Below are positions 11,594 through 22,265 of a stretch of DNA of 64,000 nt, one piece after another; position 1 is the stretch's first letter, and every line of letters begins with the position of its first letter. The stretch spans positions 1,745,900 to 1,809,899 of the forward strand of contig JAJEKV010000104.1 of assembly GCA_021234155.1 (NCBI GenBank), given 5' to 3'. The position numbers were made by a program, and so were the translations under genes. Below the pieces are notes generated by a model that was not told the DNA's origin, searched no databases, and saw only the letters and a list, made by a program, of their open reading frames with translations. Origin of the DNA: Isoetes taiwanensis (taxonomy: Eukaryota; Streptophyta; Lycopodiopsida; Isoetales; Isoetaceae).

Positions 11594-12321
11594 CACTACT
11601 ACAGAATAGGCAGTTTGCGACGTCATTTGCGACGTCTTTGCGACGTAACGAGAACATCAAACGCATGCTTTAATAACGTTTCCCGCTCGTCGCAAATGAC
11701 GTCGCCGTGGATTCGTCGCAGCGCGACGTCACGTCGCACATGCGACGTCACGTCGCATGTGCAACGTATTAGCGACGTCATGGACGTCCCAAATACGTAC
11801 AAAATATGTCCTTATGACGTTGCTAAGACGTACATATATGTGCGTCCAAAATGTTTTTTCGTGGACTTGAACCCCTAACCTTTCACTAACAAACCTGAGG
11901 CCTTACCAACACCTCAATAACTTATATTTGTATTTATTTTGTATTTATTCTTAAAGTCGCAATGAGACGTTGCAGTTGCAACGTTTCACGTTGTAATGAC
12001 GTTGCACTTGCGACGCGTCACGTCGCAAATGCGACGTGGCACGTACAATATGCAACGTAACACGTTTCGCATGCGACGTCACACGTTGCACCTGCGACGT
12101 GACACGTCGCTTAACTTTTAACGGCCACATTGCCATGTCAGCTGCCACATAGGATACCTTTGCGACGTCTGACCAAACGTTTCTATAGCGACGTGGGACG
12201 TTGCACATGCGACGTCGTTTGAATTTTGCGCGACGTCTTTAGAACGCGCGCGAATTTTGCGACGTGGACGTTTCAAATACGCCGCAAACCGACGTCGCAA
12301 ACAGCCCATTCTCTAGTAGTG
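11594..12321. mobile_element. Small non-autonomous CACTA (En/Spm-type) element
   Basis: The left end starts CACTACTACAGAATAGG and the right end is its near-perfect inverse, reading CACTACTAGAGAATGGG from the other strand. The match continues into TTTGCGACGTC on both sides, about 31 bp in all. Both ends are flanked by CAA (11591-11593 and 12322-12324), the 3-bp target duplication expected of CACTA elements. The 728-bp interior has no transposase. It is crowded with TGCGACGT/ACGTCGCA motifs in both orientations, matching the subterminal transposase-binding arrays of this superfamily. Open frames inside it are by-products of the repeats. Confidence 0.88.
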
Positions 12322-12362
12322 CAAGCAGGTTCTCAGCGCTTTAATTTGTTCCTCTTTCTTGT

Positions 12363-12498
12363 TGCACAACAGATTCTTGGCACCGAGATCACGCTTGATA
12401 GTTAATGGTTTGATGCTAAGATCGACAAATGAACTGTCGATCTTAGCATCAAACCATTAACTATCAAGCGTGATCTCTGTGCCAAGATCTGTTGTGCA
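12363..12498. repeat. Long near-perfect hairpin, about 64-bp arms, 7-nt loop
   Basis: The left arm 12363-12427 and right arm 12435-12498 are reverse complements apart from one extra T and one or two mismatches. The core of the left arm includes CGCTTGATAGTTAATGGTTT, and the loop is AATGAAC. It could be a miRNA-type precursor, a recent inverted duplication or a foldback transposon. It carries no ORF. It lies 41 bp after the CACTA end. Confidence 0.9.
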
Positions 12499-14182
12499 GT
12501 GCTCATGGGTTGGCCTTATTTGCTGCATGATAATTTGTTAGCATGCCATTTAATGCATTTGATTTTAGCAAACAAGCTGGGCTCTAACGTAATAATGGCA
12601 AACCTCAAATTTTGAATTCACTATGGTTCCTTCTTTCTATAGTCTGCATGTTCCTTCTTTCTACAGTCCGCCTATTGCATGCAGGTATGCATACTTTCGC
12701 AATGTGCATCTTAGAAGTTTAACAACTTAACTATAGTTTGACTTAAATTGACAATCACTATTCACATTCTGAGTATGTATTGAAACCGAAGTTAAACCCC
12801 CAATTGCGCAGGAGCAGATCAAAGTGGCTCCGTCACGAGGCTTTGCTGGAATTTGCAGATTCGACCAGAAAGTTTTAAGCCCGAACGGTATAGTAATTTT
12901 CAATCCTTATTCCCAATCGTGAGCTCAAGCCGCTCTACTCTAATTTGCAGGTATCTGATACTAGTTTCAGATGCTGCAATTTGCTTTTAAATATCCGTCT
13001 AGCAATTAATAAGGAAGATTGAGATCTTTGGTAAAGAGAAATTGCTAGGTAGTTGAGTTATGATATGGTGCTATATATGATGTTAATGGTGCTATATATG
13101 ATGTTATCTACACTTATATAATCGAGACTCACCAAGATTCGATTCTTTGATGCCTTAGATTCTTGGGTGGGGGAAAAAATCGCGAGGGAAAAATATTTGG
13201 GAAAAAATTTCGAACGATGCCACGTTTTTGTCCTTATCCGCTTGGGAGGAATCGGCTCCGTCAAATCCTCTCCTTAAGGTCCTTGCGTTCTCCGGTAACT
13301 CTGTTTCATTGTGTGCTCTCGCACACCGCCGCCATAAGGTAACACGTTTTGTGTTCTTGTGCTGCATCAATTAGCCATGGCAGTCATTTTTGGTAGGGCA
13401 ACCTCGCAGCAGATTAGCGGACGTCTGAGAACAAAGGGCAGGCCGCAGCAGGGATTTTCGCCCATTATCACAGCTCACATTACCATAATTCTCACAGTAG
13501 CTCAAACAGGATGATCTTGCCAGGAAGCCGGATAGGAATTGCAGGCAGAAGTCATAACAGCATTTGGTTTCGGTGTGGTTCAACCAAGGAGGCATCGATT
13601 GGGTTTTTCAAAAGAGTCGCTTAGCCCGATTCAACCACCGGTTGCTTTGAAAATGGCACAAACAAGATATTTTTTTCGCATATGCCAGCAAACTTGTGGA
13701 GTTAAAGAAAAAGAGAGCCCAATGTTTGCGAAAGGTTTCCAGCTTCTGAAAACTATGGCTCTTGCTTATAGGCAACCTTTCGCAATAGTTTTCTTCTTCT
13801 GGAAATATGCCCTTAGCTTCTGTGTTCTCTGGCTCCAAATGATACCTTGCAGGATTATCCTAATCGATCTGAAACGTGAAACGGGGAACAGGGAATGGAC
13901 CTTCCAAATGGTGATTCTAATTTGCTGCTTTCTGATTCTGCAAAGGACAAGGACATAATCTTTTAACTGTGATTCACCAAAATTGTTGGTAAGACAACTG
14001 ACTTCATGTCAAATTATAAATGTTCTGCAATAGTATAGGTAATTGAGTCCTGCTTTTAATAGAATAGAATTTAATAGGACGTTGAGTGCACATGCATTTG
14101 CAGCTATGGCTGGATTTGTTCATGCTTGCCCGTCAAATGTCTGGACGGGCGATTCGAGATGAACAACTAAAGAGCGTGGAGC
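12499..14182 (+). other. Upstream region of the helicase fragment
   Basis: No confident exon. Open frames at 13371-13510 and 13539-13958 show no known domain. They may belong to the 5' untranslated region or first introns of the helicase gene. Two short direct duplications occur: GGTGCTATATATGATGTTA near 13067-13107 and GTTCCTTCTTTCTA near 12620-12665. Confidence 0.35.
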
Positions 14183-15515
14183 ATGTTGGCATGCAAGAAT
14201 TTGACTTTGGAGACATTTGTCAGCAAGACAATGCCGTTGATCGATCTTGAAAAGGTACAGCGAAATTGAAATGCCAATTGAACATACGTTATAGATGTTT
14301 CTGATATTGGTTTGTTGTATATATTCACATGATATAAACTTGTTTCGGGATTAGAGATAGACAAAGAGCTTGTGAATTTAAAACATGTCTGCCCATGACT
14401 AGCATGGACTTTAAAAGTAATTGTATGTTCACGTGGACTTTAAGTTTATACTGGACTGGGTCTCACTTCTTGCTGCTGAATAGTTTAAGTATAAAGAGTT
14501 CAGAGAAGACTAGATTACTGTCAGGTATTTATGGAGGCAGTGACTAATTGGATAGTAAAAAACTCATGCACATAATCTCTTAACATAGAATCTGACAGAC
14601 GTTGCATATGGCGGTGCTTTATTTTATGATCCGTTCTAACATATGTGTATTATTAAGGAAGCAGAGATTGCTGCATCAAAGGGTACCATATCTAAGCTCA
14701 ATTCTTCAGTTGTCCAAAAACGTGGCTATGGGCTTTTCAATCTTAAATGTTCAGATGTGCATTTATGAAATAACATTCACGTTTGTGATTGATTCACAAT
14801 CTTTTGCAATTGCCATTCTTCTGTAGACAGGACTTATGGGGAGAACAATATTTGGGCTGCAACCAAATCATGGTAGTCTTCTCCCTCATAAGGTAAACAA
14901 GTAACATGTTTGTTTTACGACATTAATCTTTTAAATTAGCATGACAATGAGTTGGAATTATCACAGCTTATTCCCCATGATGTGGTGGTACTGAAGTTAA
15001 ATAAAGCAGACTCTTCCAGTCCTACTTTGGGCCAAGGAGTTGTCTATCGTTTAAAGGTATGCACATTTTGCAAATTTGTATACAATTTGTAAGTTCACAC
15101 TTTTCTGGTATTTAACTTTCCATTGTTCTCAGGATACCTCCATACTAATTGCCCTAGATGATGTTCCAGAAGAGGGCTTAAATTTCCCCCTTCGACTGGA
15201 AAAAGTTGCTAATGAGGTAATTAGTATTTTGAGTTCATTCCATGAAGCTCATGCATTGGAAAAATGCATATGTATCTCCTGGAGTTGATGATCTCAGGGA
15301 TTTTTATTATTGTAAAAATTATAATTGGGTGCATCAATGTGTGCGCAATTTAAAGGTTTCAGAGGCTGAAGGAAACTCTAATTGAGCTTAGGGATGGCAT
15401 TGAAAGGCACGCAGCAGCCGAGCTTGCAGCTATCTTATTTGGAGATAAAGATCCCACTTATAACAAGGCTGAACCTCCCTTAAACTTCCACAACAAGAAT
15501 CTAGATCATTCTCAG
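14183..15515 (+). CDS. IGHMBP2/SMUBP2-like DNA/RNA helicase, N-terminal six exons only
   Basis: Six exons with GT-AG borders join in phase 0: 14183-14254, 14658-14756, 14827-14892, 14967-15056, 15133-15216 and 15363-15515 (188 codons). Readable blocks are LTLETFVSKTMPLIDLEK, TGLMGRTIFGLQPNHGSLLP, HDVVVLKLNKADSSSP, QGVVYRLK, DVPEEGLNFPLRLEKVANE and ILFGDKDPTYNKAEPP, ending NKNLDHSQ. These match the N-terminal barrel region of plant superfamily 1B helicases (Arabidopsis At2g03270 type). The next exon should carry the Walker A box GPPGTGKT, and none is visible anywhere downstream in this window. Either the gene is truncated or a very long intron leads out of the window. The start of exon 6 appears to lack about four codons (VTFR), a mild sign of decay. 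Confidence 0.8.
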
Positions 15516-16150
15516 GTCAGCTGGCTTGATCTAACTGTGCATCATTGGCATCTGTCATTTGAATCACCTTGCAAAGGCACTTTGTGCCACATTGTATTTA
15601 AATATATAAAACATCATGCATGTTGTATTATTCAGAATATTGGAATAATGGTTAGCCTCATAAGGCAAGCTCCTTAAAACTGATTGTTTTAAAACGTCTC
15701 TCAAGGTTCTCATGTTGGGTTCCCAATTGTAGAATTCTAATTTTGACTAACGAATCCCAATAATTGAAGATTCTCATGTTGGGTTCCCAATTACAGGATT
15801 CTGATTTTGGCTTAAGAATCTTCAAAGCCACTCCCAAAAGATAAAAACCAAGTTGCTACATTGCATTGAGTTGCCGATGTAGTACATTGAACATTGAGGA
15901 AGATGTTCTTTTAGAAATTTGGGAAAGGATTAGTATTAGTTTCTGGAATTGTCAAGTTCCACTTCCACTGGTTGCAAGATTTATTTCGGGCAAGACATTT
16001 GGAGCATTAGCTTCCAAGATTTATTTCGGGCAAGATATTTGGAGCATTAGCCTCCAACCACATCAAGGCAGATCTTAGTTGAGCTTAGGCATCATGACCT
16101 AGCCACATTCTTAGGAATATGAGTAATACTCTAGGTTCAGGATACCGATG

Positions 16151-16244
16151 CCAATAAGAAAATATAAATTTTTAAGTCAAGCAAAATTTGGTCTTTGCCA
16201 ATAAGAAAATATAAATTTTTAAGTCAAGCAAAATTTGGTCTTTG
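16151..16244. repeat. 47-bp unit, two tandem copies
   Basis: Copies at 16151-16197 and 16198-16244, starting CCAATAAGAAAATATAAATT, are identical by eye. Confidence 0.9.
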
Positions 16245-17804
16245 CCATGCCTTCTTACCTGTAATGAGAGGATAACTCGAATTTGTTGGACACTAATAAC
16301 ATGTATTGTGATAGATTTCATATATAATTACGGGGCGTATCATTCTTATTGCATTGTTTTTTACATGAAGTTCTTGATACTCTTAAGTTACTTCTCACGT
16401 GTTTGTTCCGCCACTTGATTTTGATGCAAGGCTTGGTTGAAAGGAAATCGTTAGAATACTACATCGTAGAAAAATGTGCACCTACGAGTACTCAAGGAAA
16501 AGTCTCCTCTTGACATGTGTGATCTTTAGAACAAGATTGTGTTAAGTATTAGCATAAAGAGATGGACAATTGCAACCTAATGCATAGGATGTAGCATTTA
16601 AATTTTGTGCAGCGAGGATCAACTACTTAGTACCATGCGGGTAGCATTTAAATTTTGAGCAAGATTCTAAAATTATCTGGTCTATCTTACGACAAGGACA
16701 CGCGTCCCATAATGTTCTAATTATTTTGTTTGGTATTTGAGGAGGATATCTCGCCAGTGGTTTGGTCTAGATTTTGGGGGCGTATGTATGCAAAACCGTA
16801 GTTGCAGTGTATTTTTTGAGTGATTTGAGCTGCTTGTTGGTTAGTCAAAAGCAGCATTCCAAAATAGGCTGTGGCATGCATTTTTTTTTTGTGGTCTGTG
16901 TGCATGGTCTGAGAATAAAAGGATAAGGCTGCATGGCCCTTTCTTTGTTTGGCAGGGGTGCCAACGGATCCGGCGAATATAGTAAATCTTTTTACTGTGT
17001 AGAAGAAATTCCAGAGAAATCGGTGGGCTATGATGAGGGCGGAATCCCAGATATTCAAACGCACAATTACTTGTCTCAGAGGCATAAGAAGGTTTAGATT
17101 TGGCTTATTTACCTAGATTCAAGGGTTTTGGAGAGGCCGGCATGGCCTGGAGGTTCGAATCCTCCAGCCCTGTTGTGTGTGTTTGTTCTACAGTTAGATC
17201 CAGGAAGACGATTGATTTCGGCGGTTCCAAATCTTGGGGTCAAACGTATAGTTCAAATTCTTGCAAAGGAGCGTAGAAGTAGTCGACGTAAGTAGTTCAA
17301 AATCTTGCGAAAGGCAGAGTCGCGAGAGTGCAAGCCGCGAAGTCCAGGATGATGCAGGATTGAGCCCTGTCAGTTGTGTTCGGTGGCGAAGACTTGCAAA
17401 CATTGTTTCTGCATTGAGAAACAGGGAACAGGGATTTGAAAGTGCGGTTGTAAGTCTGTTGTTCACAGGCCGGAAGCCTTTTGGGAGAGGAAAGGAACTA
17501 TGGTTTGAGCAAGCTATGGTTTATTCTGGCAGGGGTGTCTTTTTAATTGGACCATAGGATTTGTCATGCGTTTCTTCTGGCAGAGTGTTCATATCCATGG
17601 ATCTGGAACAATCCTACGAATATACTGGGAATCGACGGCTGACAATGAACCTTACCAAAAAAAACCGATAAGGAAAGAAAAATAAGGAAAATTGTCTAAT
17701 CAAGAAAGCCTTTTGCGCAAATGCGAACTATGATAAATCCATTACTAAACAAGATTAGAACTTAGACTCGGGCCAACTTTATAGGGTTAGAACTAAAGAA
17801 ATGT

Positions 17805-17828
17805 TCGCGGCGGCCTTGGCCGCCGCGA
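17805..17828. repeat. 24-bp pure-GC palindrome in AT-rich DNA
   Basis: Arms TCGCGGCGGCC and GGCCGCCGCGA flank a TT centre. Weaker pairing extends outward through AAGAAAT and ATTTCTT. Confidence 0.85.
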
Positions 17829-18009
17829 TAAATTTCTTGTAGCATTAAGCAAATGAGAAGTAAATCTTGGTTTGGCAACAATAGGTATTAGTCGAGAAAT
17901 TACATTAACGGATCTTACAAGTTATAGACATTAACAACATGCCATGATAAGGGAATGCCATGATAAGAGCATACTATTCTATAAAACACAAGGGAGAGTT
18001 GCAGAAATA

Positions 18010-18640
18010 GGGAACAGACTAAAACATTGCATAAATGGGGGATTGTTGCATATGGAAACGGGGAACACATTGCATATAGAAATAAAGTACAACTGAAAGA
18101 ATTTTTGATAGGAGGATATATATCACAAAGGGGGGATTGTTGTCATAATGGGGTATGAACATTGGTTGTTTTAAAGGGGTACGCACATATGGAATGGGGT
18201 ACAAATGAAGAAATTTTTGAGTAAGGAGATATCAAACTACAAAATCACAAAAGGGGGTTGTTAAGGAAAGGGGTATGAATAGTGGTTGCAAGAAATAGGG
18301 TCGAATATTGCATATGTAGGAATGGGGTACAAATGAAAGTTTCGAGTAAGGGGATATGAAACTACAAAGTCATAAAAGGGAGATTGTTGAGGAAAGGGGT
18401 ATGAATATTGGTTGCAAGGGGGGTATTAATATTGCATATGTCGAAATGGGATATAAATGAAGAAATTTTTGAGTAAGGGGGTATTAAACTACAAAATCAC
18501 AAAGGGGGATTGTTGCTAGAAAGGGTATGAACATTAATTGTAAGAAATGGGTATGAACATTGCATATGGCAATGGGGGATATAAAAAAAACTTCAAATAA
18601 GGGATATTAATCTACAAAATCACAAAGGGGGGAATGTGGC
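18010..18640. repeat. Minisatellite of about 115-bp units, 5-6 degenerate copies
   Basis: Each unit contains GGGGTATGAA, ATTGCATATG, GGGGTACAAATGAAG, TTTTTGAGTAAGGGGATAT, AAACTACAAAATCACAAA and GGGGGATTGTTG in that order. Units differ by small indels. No coding content. Confidence 0.85.
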
Positions 18641-18764
18641 TAAATATCCCGTTTCTGAAAATCATTGCTATTCCATGAAAAGGGGGATTTTGAGGGGGTT
18701 TTCACGGGGGATTTTAAGGAGGATGTGGGCATCGTTTTTAATGTGATATAAAGAACCTGGGTTC

Positions 18765-19500
18765 TTGATGGCAGATATTGACAAGAGAAATCGAAGGTTA
18801 AGTTATATGGATCCGAAGATTGAATTAGAGGTACATGCTTTTTTAGAATGTCCTGCATATGAGCATATTAGATTGAGATATAGCATTTCTAATACTACTT
18901 TATCTGAATTGCTGAACACTCCTCCACATACTCTTGGTTCGTATCTACAAAAGGTATGGAAGGAACGTGCAGATATTATTGAATTGTTTAACCATGGTGA
19001 AATATTGGAAAGTAGTATGGACCTTGATTGATTGTACAGTTTGCCATATGGGCCTGAGGGTTCGAAATGGCTTGAATAAATATTTATTTATTTCATTTAT
19101 AAAGCCTCTTTGTACAAGCAAAACTCAGGGTTGCTCAATGGTACTTTGCTAAGGCATCTGTTACATGAGATATGCAGAGCATATAATAAATTATGACAGA
19201 TTAAGAGGAAGCACATGGGCAGGTATCTTTTGCAGAAAAGTGGTGCAGGTTCGTTGCTTATACTATTTTTATTTCATGCATCATTTTTCAATGACAGACA
19301 GACAGTTAAAAAGATACAAAGTTATGTTGTATTACAGTCATGCGCAGCTTGCAGATTTTTATGGGTAGAGGATGTGTTTCATTCATTCATGGGCAATGGA
19401 TGGGAGAGAAACTCGTATACCTTTGGTACAACAGATCCTTCAACACCTACTTTAAATCTGTCTTCCATTCCAATACTCAGTCTGCATTAAGTTCAAATTG
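18765..19500 (+). pseudogene. Second LINE 3' region
   Basis: The frame 18765-19031 contains EVHAFLECPAYEHIRLRYS followed by LGSYLQKVWKERADIIELFN, the usual end of a LINE ORF2 zinc-binding region (H-x3-C box then a helical tail). Downstream, 19165-19368 contains FMHHFSMTDRQLKRYKVM then LYYSHAQLADFYG, matching the ORF at 9664-10179. Stops interrupt the blocks and no poly(A) tail is visible. This is a different, diverged LINE from the one at 8-10 kb. Confidence 0.6.
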
Positions 19501-20282
19501 ATCCTAAGCCATCTATAGAACTTTCTAGCTTCAAACTTCCTTGCAAGCATACTACAGTTTTGCTCTATCTCAAATAATTATCTTGTTATATTTTTTTGGT
19601 TAAGCTACTATTTTGAGTAGGTACATCATCATACGAATGGTGGCAAAAAACTTCAGCTTGCTAAAGCATATGTACAACTGTAACATCTATGGCTATTTTT
19701 GTTCAAGTTATTATAGGTAACCCTGGAGGAGATACATGGGGTCAGTTCGCTTCAATGATAATGTGTACAAAGACAGCTCTATAGAGGCGTCATCATATAT
19801 GGTAGAGTTGGCTGCAGTTACATATAGGGTAGTTGTGCATTCTGACGAAGTGGTAGTATAACTTCCATATCCTTCAGCAACAGCAAATCGTGGTGCATTA
19901 CCTGCAACTGCACCTGGTTTTTGTTGACAGAGGGGGCTTCCAAATGACTCGATAAACAATAGGTGGATACACAGCCATGATGTCATCTCATTGAATCGAA
20001 TTGAATCGCAACATCTCGAGTCAATATAGGGAACAAATATGGTTCTATGCTTGTTGTTAAGCCAAGATGTCATCGCACTAGAATTCATTGAATCGAATTG
20101 AATCGCATCGTCTCAAGTCAATATAGGGAACAAATAGATTTACAGTTATTGAATGTCCTAAATTGAACGTGATCCTATGCTTCTTGTTATAATTTATCGG
20201 TACTAGCAATCATTGACTGAATTAGCATTTGGTGATATAATTAATGAACATAAAACCTAGCTAGGGGGAACTTTTTTAGTGG
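19500..20282. other. Spacer with a diverged direct repeat
   Basis: A block around TCAATATAGGGAACAAATA near 20020-20040 recurs near 20116-20135. The flanking ATTGAATCGAATTGAATCGCA is also doubled. A minus-strand frame at 19711-20088 (125 codons) has no recognised domain. Confidence 0.4.
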
Positions 20283-20376
20283 GGATTAAGGGAGGTCAAC
20301 CTCCCCTTCTCGTCGGTCATGCCAAAGGGTTATTTGGCATGACCCACTAGAAGAGGAGGTTGACCTCCCTTAATCC
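20283..20376. repeat. 94-nt foldback, 44-bp imperfect stem, 6-nt loop (miRNA-precursor-like)
   Basis: The outer arms GGATTAAGGGAGGTCAACCT and their complement at the right end are perfect. The middle pairs with few mismatches. The inner arms GGTCATGCCAAA and TTTGGCATGACC close on loop GGGTTA. Length and pairing fit a plant pre-miRNA or a short foldback element. It ends 19 bp before a TATA box. Confidence 0.9.
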
Positions 20377-20395
20377 GAGGCCTGAGCAGGTTCCT

Positions 20396-20403
20396 TATAA
20401 ATA
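20396..20403 (+). promoter_or_regulatory. TATA-box candidate
   Basis: TATAAATA in a GC-moderate context, 18 bp before a short ORF. The distance to that ATG is shorter than a normal TSS spacing, so it may serve another start or be chance. Confidence 0.35.
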
Positions 20404-20413
20404 GAAGAGAGCT

Positions 20414-20500
20414 ATGGCGAGGACGGAGCTTCACTGGTGGCTATGGCTTCCACTAATGGTTTTAATTTACTTTATCAAATGCTTCAGTATTGCTTTATGA
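20414..20500 (+). CDS. 28-residue hydrophobic ORF (possible truncated signal-anchor exon)
   Basis: Starts MARTELHWWLWLPLMVLIYF and stops after eight more residues. A charged start followed by a Trp/Leu-rich hydrophobic run looks like a signal anchor such as begins many plant ER enzymes. Nothing recognisable follows, so it is either the remnant of a gene start or chance. Confidence 0.25.
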   Translation: MARTELHWWLWLPLMVLIYFIKCFSIAL

Positions 20501-21137
20501 GATTTCAATGTCATCAAGCTTTCCCAATCCGGCCCCAATTTTTCAAACATCTCCAATTCGGATTATGGTTTTTGTCTCTGTTCAGGGCATATTTCTAGAT
20601 CATGCATGTGGCAAATTAAATAATTTATGGAGAATCGAAGCTTGCAAACTCCTATTAATTCATGAGCGGAGTGTATACCAACCGAAATATTATATTGAAT
20701 TGGATTCGAACACTAGTGAATCGGATTCTTTAAAATCAAAACTGTGATCAAAACCGCTTTTCAAGCTTCTTCTTGAAAATGCTTGAAAGGGCCCTATCTT
20801 GCCTTGTTCTGCTCTGCCCTGCTCGAAAGGGCCCTGCCTTGCTCTGCTCGATGGAGAAAGGGAAATAGGTAACCCCGCTCACAAGATGCACAAAAAGATA
20901 CCAAAGAACACATGAAAATGGGCAATATGTGCTTATTGCTGTGGCATTTTGCTCAGAATAGAGCTACAGAACAGAGCCGGAACAGAGTTGCGGGATTATC
21001 ACAGGAATCCTCATATTATGCTTTTAGGAATAAATATTCTGTGGATTATTGTGGTAATCCTTCGAATATGCTACAAAAAATGAATATACCACAAATTATG
21101 CAATATAACTTGATTTGATCTGACGTGATGTGGAATA
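20501..21137. other. Spacer, no clear gene
   Basis: Frames at 20490-20747 and 20912-21118 show no known domain. A CCCTGCTCGAAAGGGCCCTG-like repeat occurs near 20790-20850. Confidence 0.35.
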
Positions 21138-21248
21138 GCAACAAGGAGTGGATTCCTGTCCTGGAATGGGAGCCAGCAGCCAGGAGCGCCGGATAAGCAC
21201 GACTGGATGCTTGCTCCCATTCCAGGACAGGAATCCACGATTTGTTGC
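21138..21248. repeat. Foldback with 36-bp arms and ~39-nt loop
   Basis: Arms 21138-21173 and 21213-21248 pair with about three mismatches. The perfect core includes GTGGATTCCTGTCCTGGAAT. The loop is GC-rich. Another miRNA-precursor-like or foldback structure. Confidence 0.9.
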
Positions 21249-22041
21249 TGCTCCACGACGTCAAGGCAAGATCCGGATTGAGGCAGCAGGTCACGGCAGC
21301 TTGTTGCACCAGAGAGGATGATTCGCCTGTTGGAGCAGGTCACGCGAAGAATAAAGAGGTAGTTTCCATTCTTGGTTAGAATGGTTGCCACATGGCGATA
21401 TCTGGTTGGATGAGAAGCAAGAATGAATACTCATTTGCCTTGACAGTACGCAACGGTCAGATCAAAGGAACCTGCAACGGCCTAGGGTTAAGATTTCCTA
21501 CGAGTTTTACACTTAACCCACTAGTCGAGAGTTTTAACTAGCTACTTCGGGAAGAGAAACCCGGAGTTTTGAGGAGGAAAATTATCTGTTAATTTTACTT
21601 TACCCTGCTAATTTCACATTTAGCTGGACAATGCTATTAAACGTCGAACCAAATGGAATGTTTTGTTCTTCGAGACTTTTGATAAAATTTGCAAAAGAAT
21701 GGCAACATATAAATCGAGAAATGGTCCAAATGGAACGTTAACACCAACTATGTGCACGCGTAAATCGTGTCATTAAACAAAAAAAAAAAATAAGAGCACA
21801 TGTTCATGCATATTGAATTATCAAACTGTTCATAACATTGCAAGCATTGCTTATCATAGAGATTATGTTTTACATCTAAATTACAGCTAGAGTGAAGACC
21901 AAATTTCTAGCTAAAATATGTAGCATAATAACAGGGGGTTTTCTTTGTGTTTTTGTATGCTTTTCACTAAGGTTTTCCGATGATTTCGTGATGTATTCAA
22001 ATGGATGTACTAATGCGTACATCTAGAGTGCACCATTTCTG

Positions 22042-22239
22042 AGCCATTGATTTTAGCCTTTTTTTTCAATGGTCAACAACCAATGGCTCACAACAAAAGC
22101 CCTTTTTTTGTGCGTGTGGTGCATAATGGGCACATGAAGGGCCATTGATTTTAGCCTTTGTTTTCAATGGTCAACAACCAATGGCTCACAACAAAAGCCC
22201 TCTTTTTGTGTGTGTGGTGCATAATGGGCACATGAAGGG
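22042..22239. repeat. 99-bp tandem duplication just before the copia element
   Basis: Copies 22042-22140 and 22141-22239 begin GCCATTGATTTTAGCC and end GGGCACATGAAGG. They differ by only a few substitutions. Confidence 0.9.
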
Positions 22240-22265
22240 CTTGAAGGGCGCATGTAGTGCAGTTT

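Larger units (their letters stand above)
15516..18000. other. Intron or intergenic stretch with short duplications
   Basis: No further helicase exon was found. Visible are a 47-bp tandem duplication (16151-16244), a duplicated GATTTATTTCGGGCAAGA motif near 15980-16040, a duplicated TCTCATGTTGGGTTCCCAAT near 15708 and 15773, and a tRNA T-arm-like palindrome at 17149-17165 with no acceptor partner. Confidence 0.45.

Noticed and set aside
11561-12309. Open frames inside the CACTA element
   Set aside because: They arise from the GCGACGT repeats (Thr/Ser/Arg/Val-rich products) and have no domain.
17100-17170. Possible tRNA gene (GGAGGTTCGAATCCTCC T-arm)
   Set aside because: The T arm pairs perfectly, but no matching acceptor, D arm or anticodon arm can be formed upstream.
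18010-18640. CRISPR-like array
   Set aside because: Whole ~115-bp units repeat with drift. There are no short constant repeats separated by unique spacers, no cas genes, and the context is plant nuclear DNA.
20414-20500. Complete small secreted-peptide gene
   Set aside because: Only 28 residues, no mature part after the hydrophobic run, and the TATA box is too close. Kept only as a low-confidence fragment.
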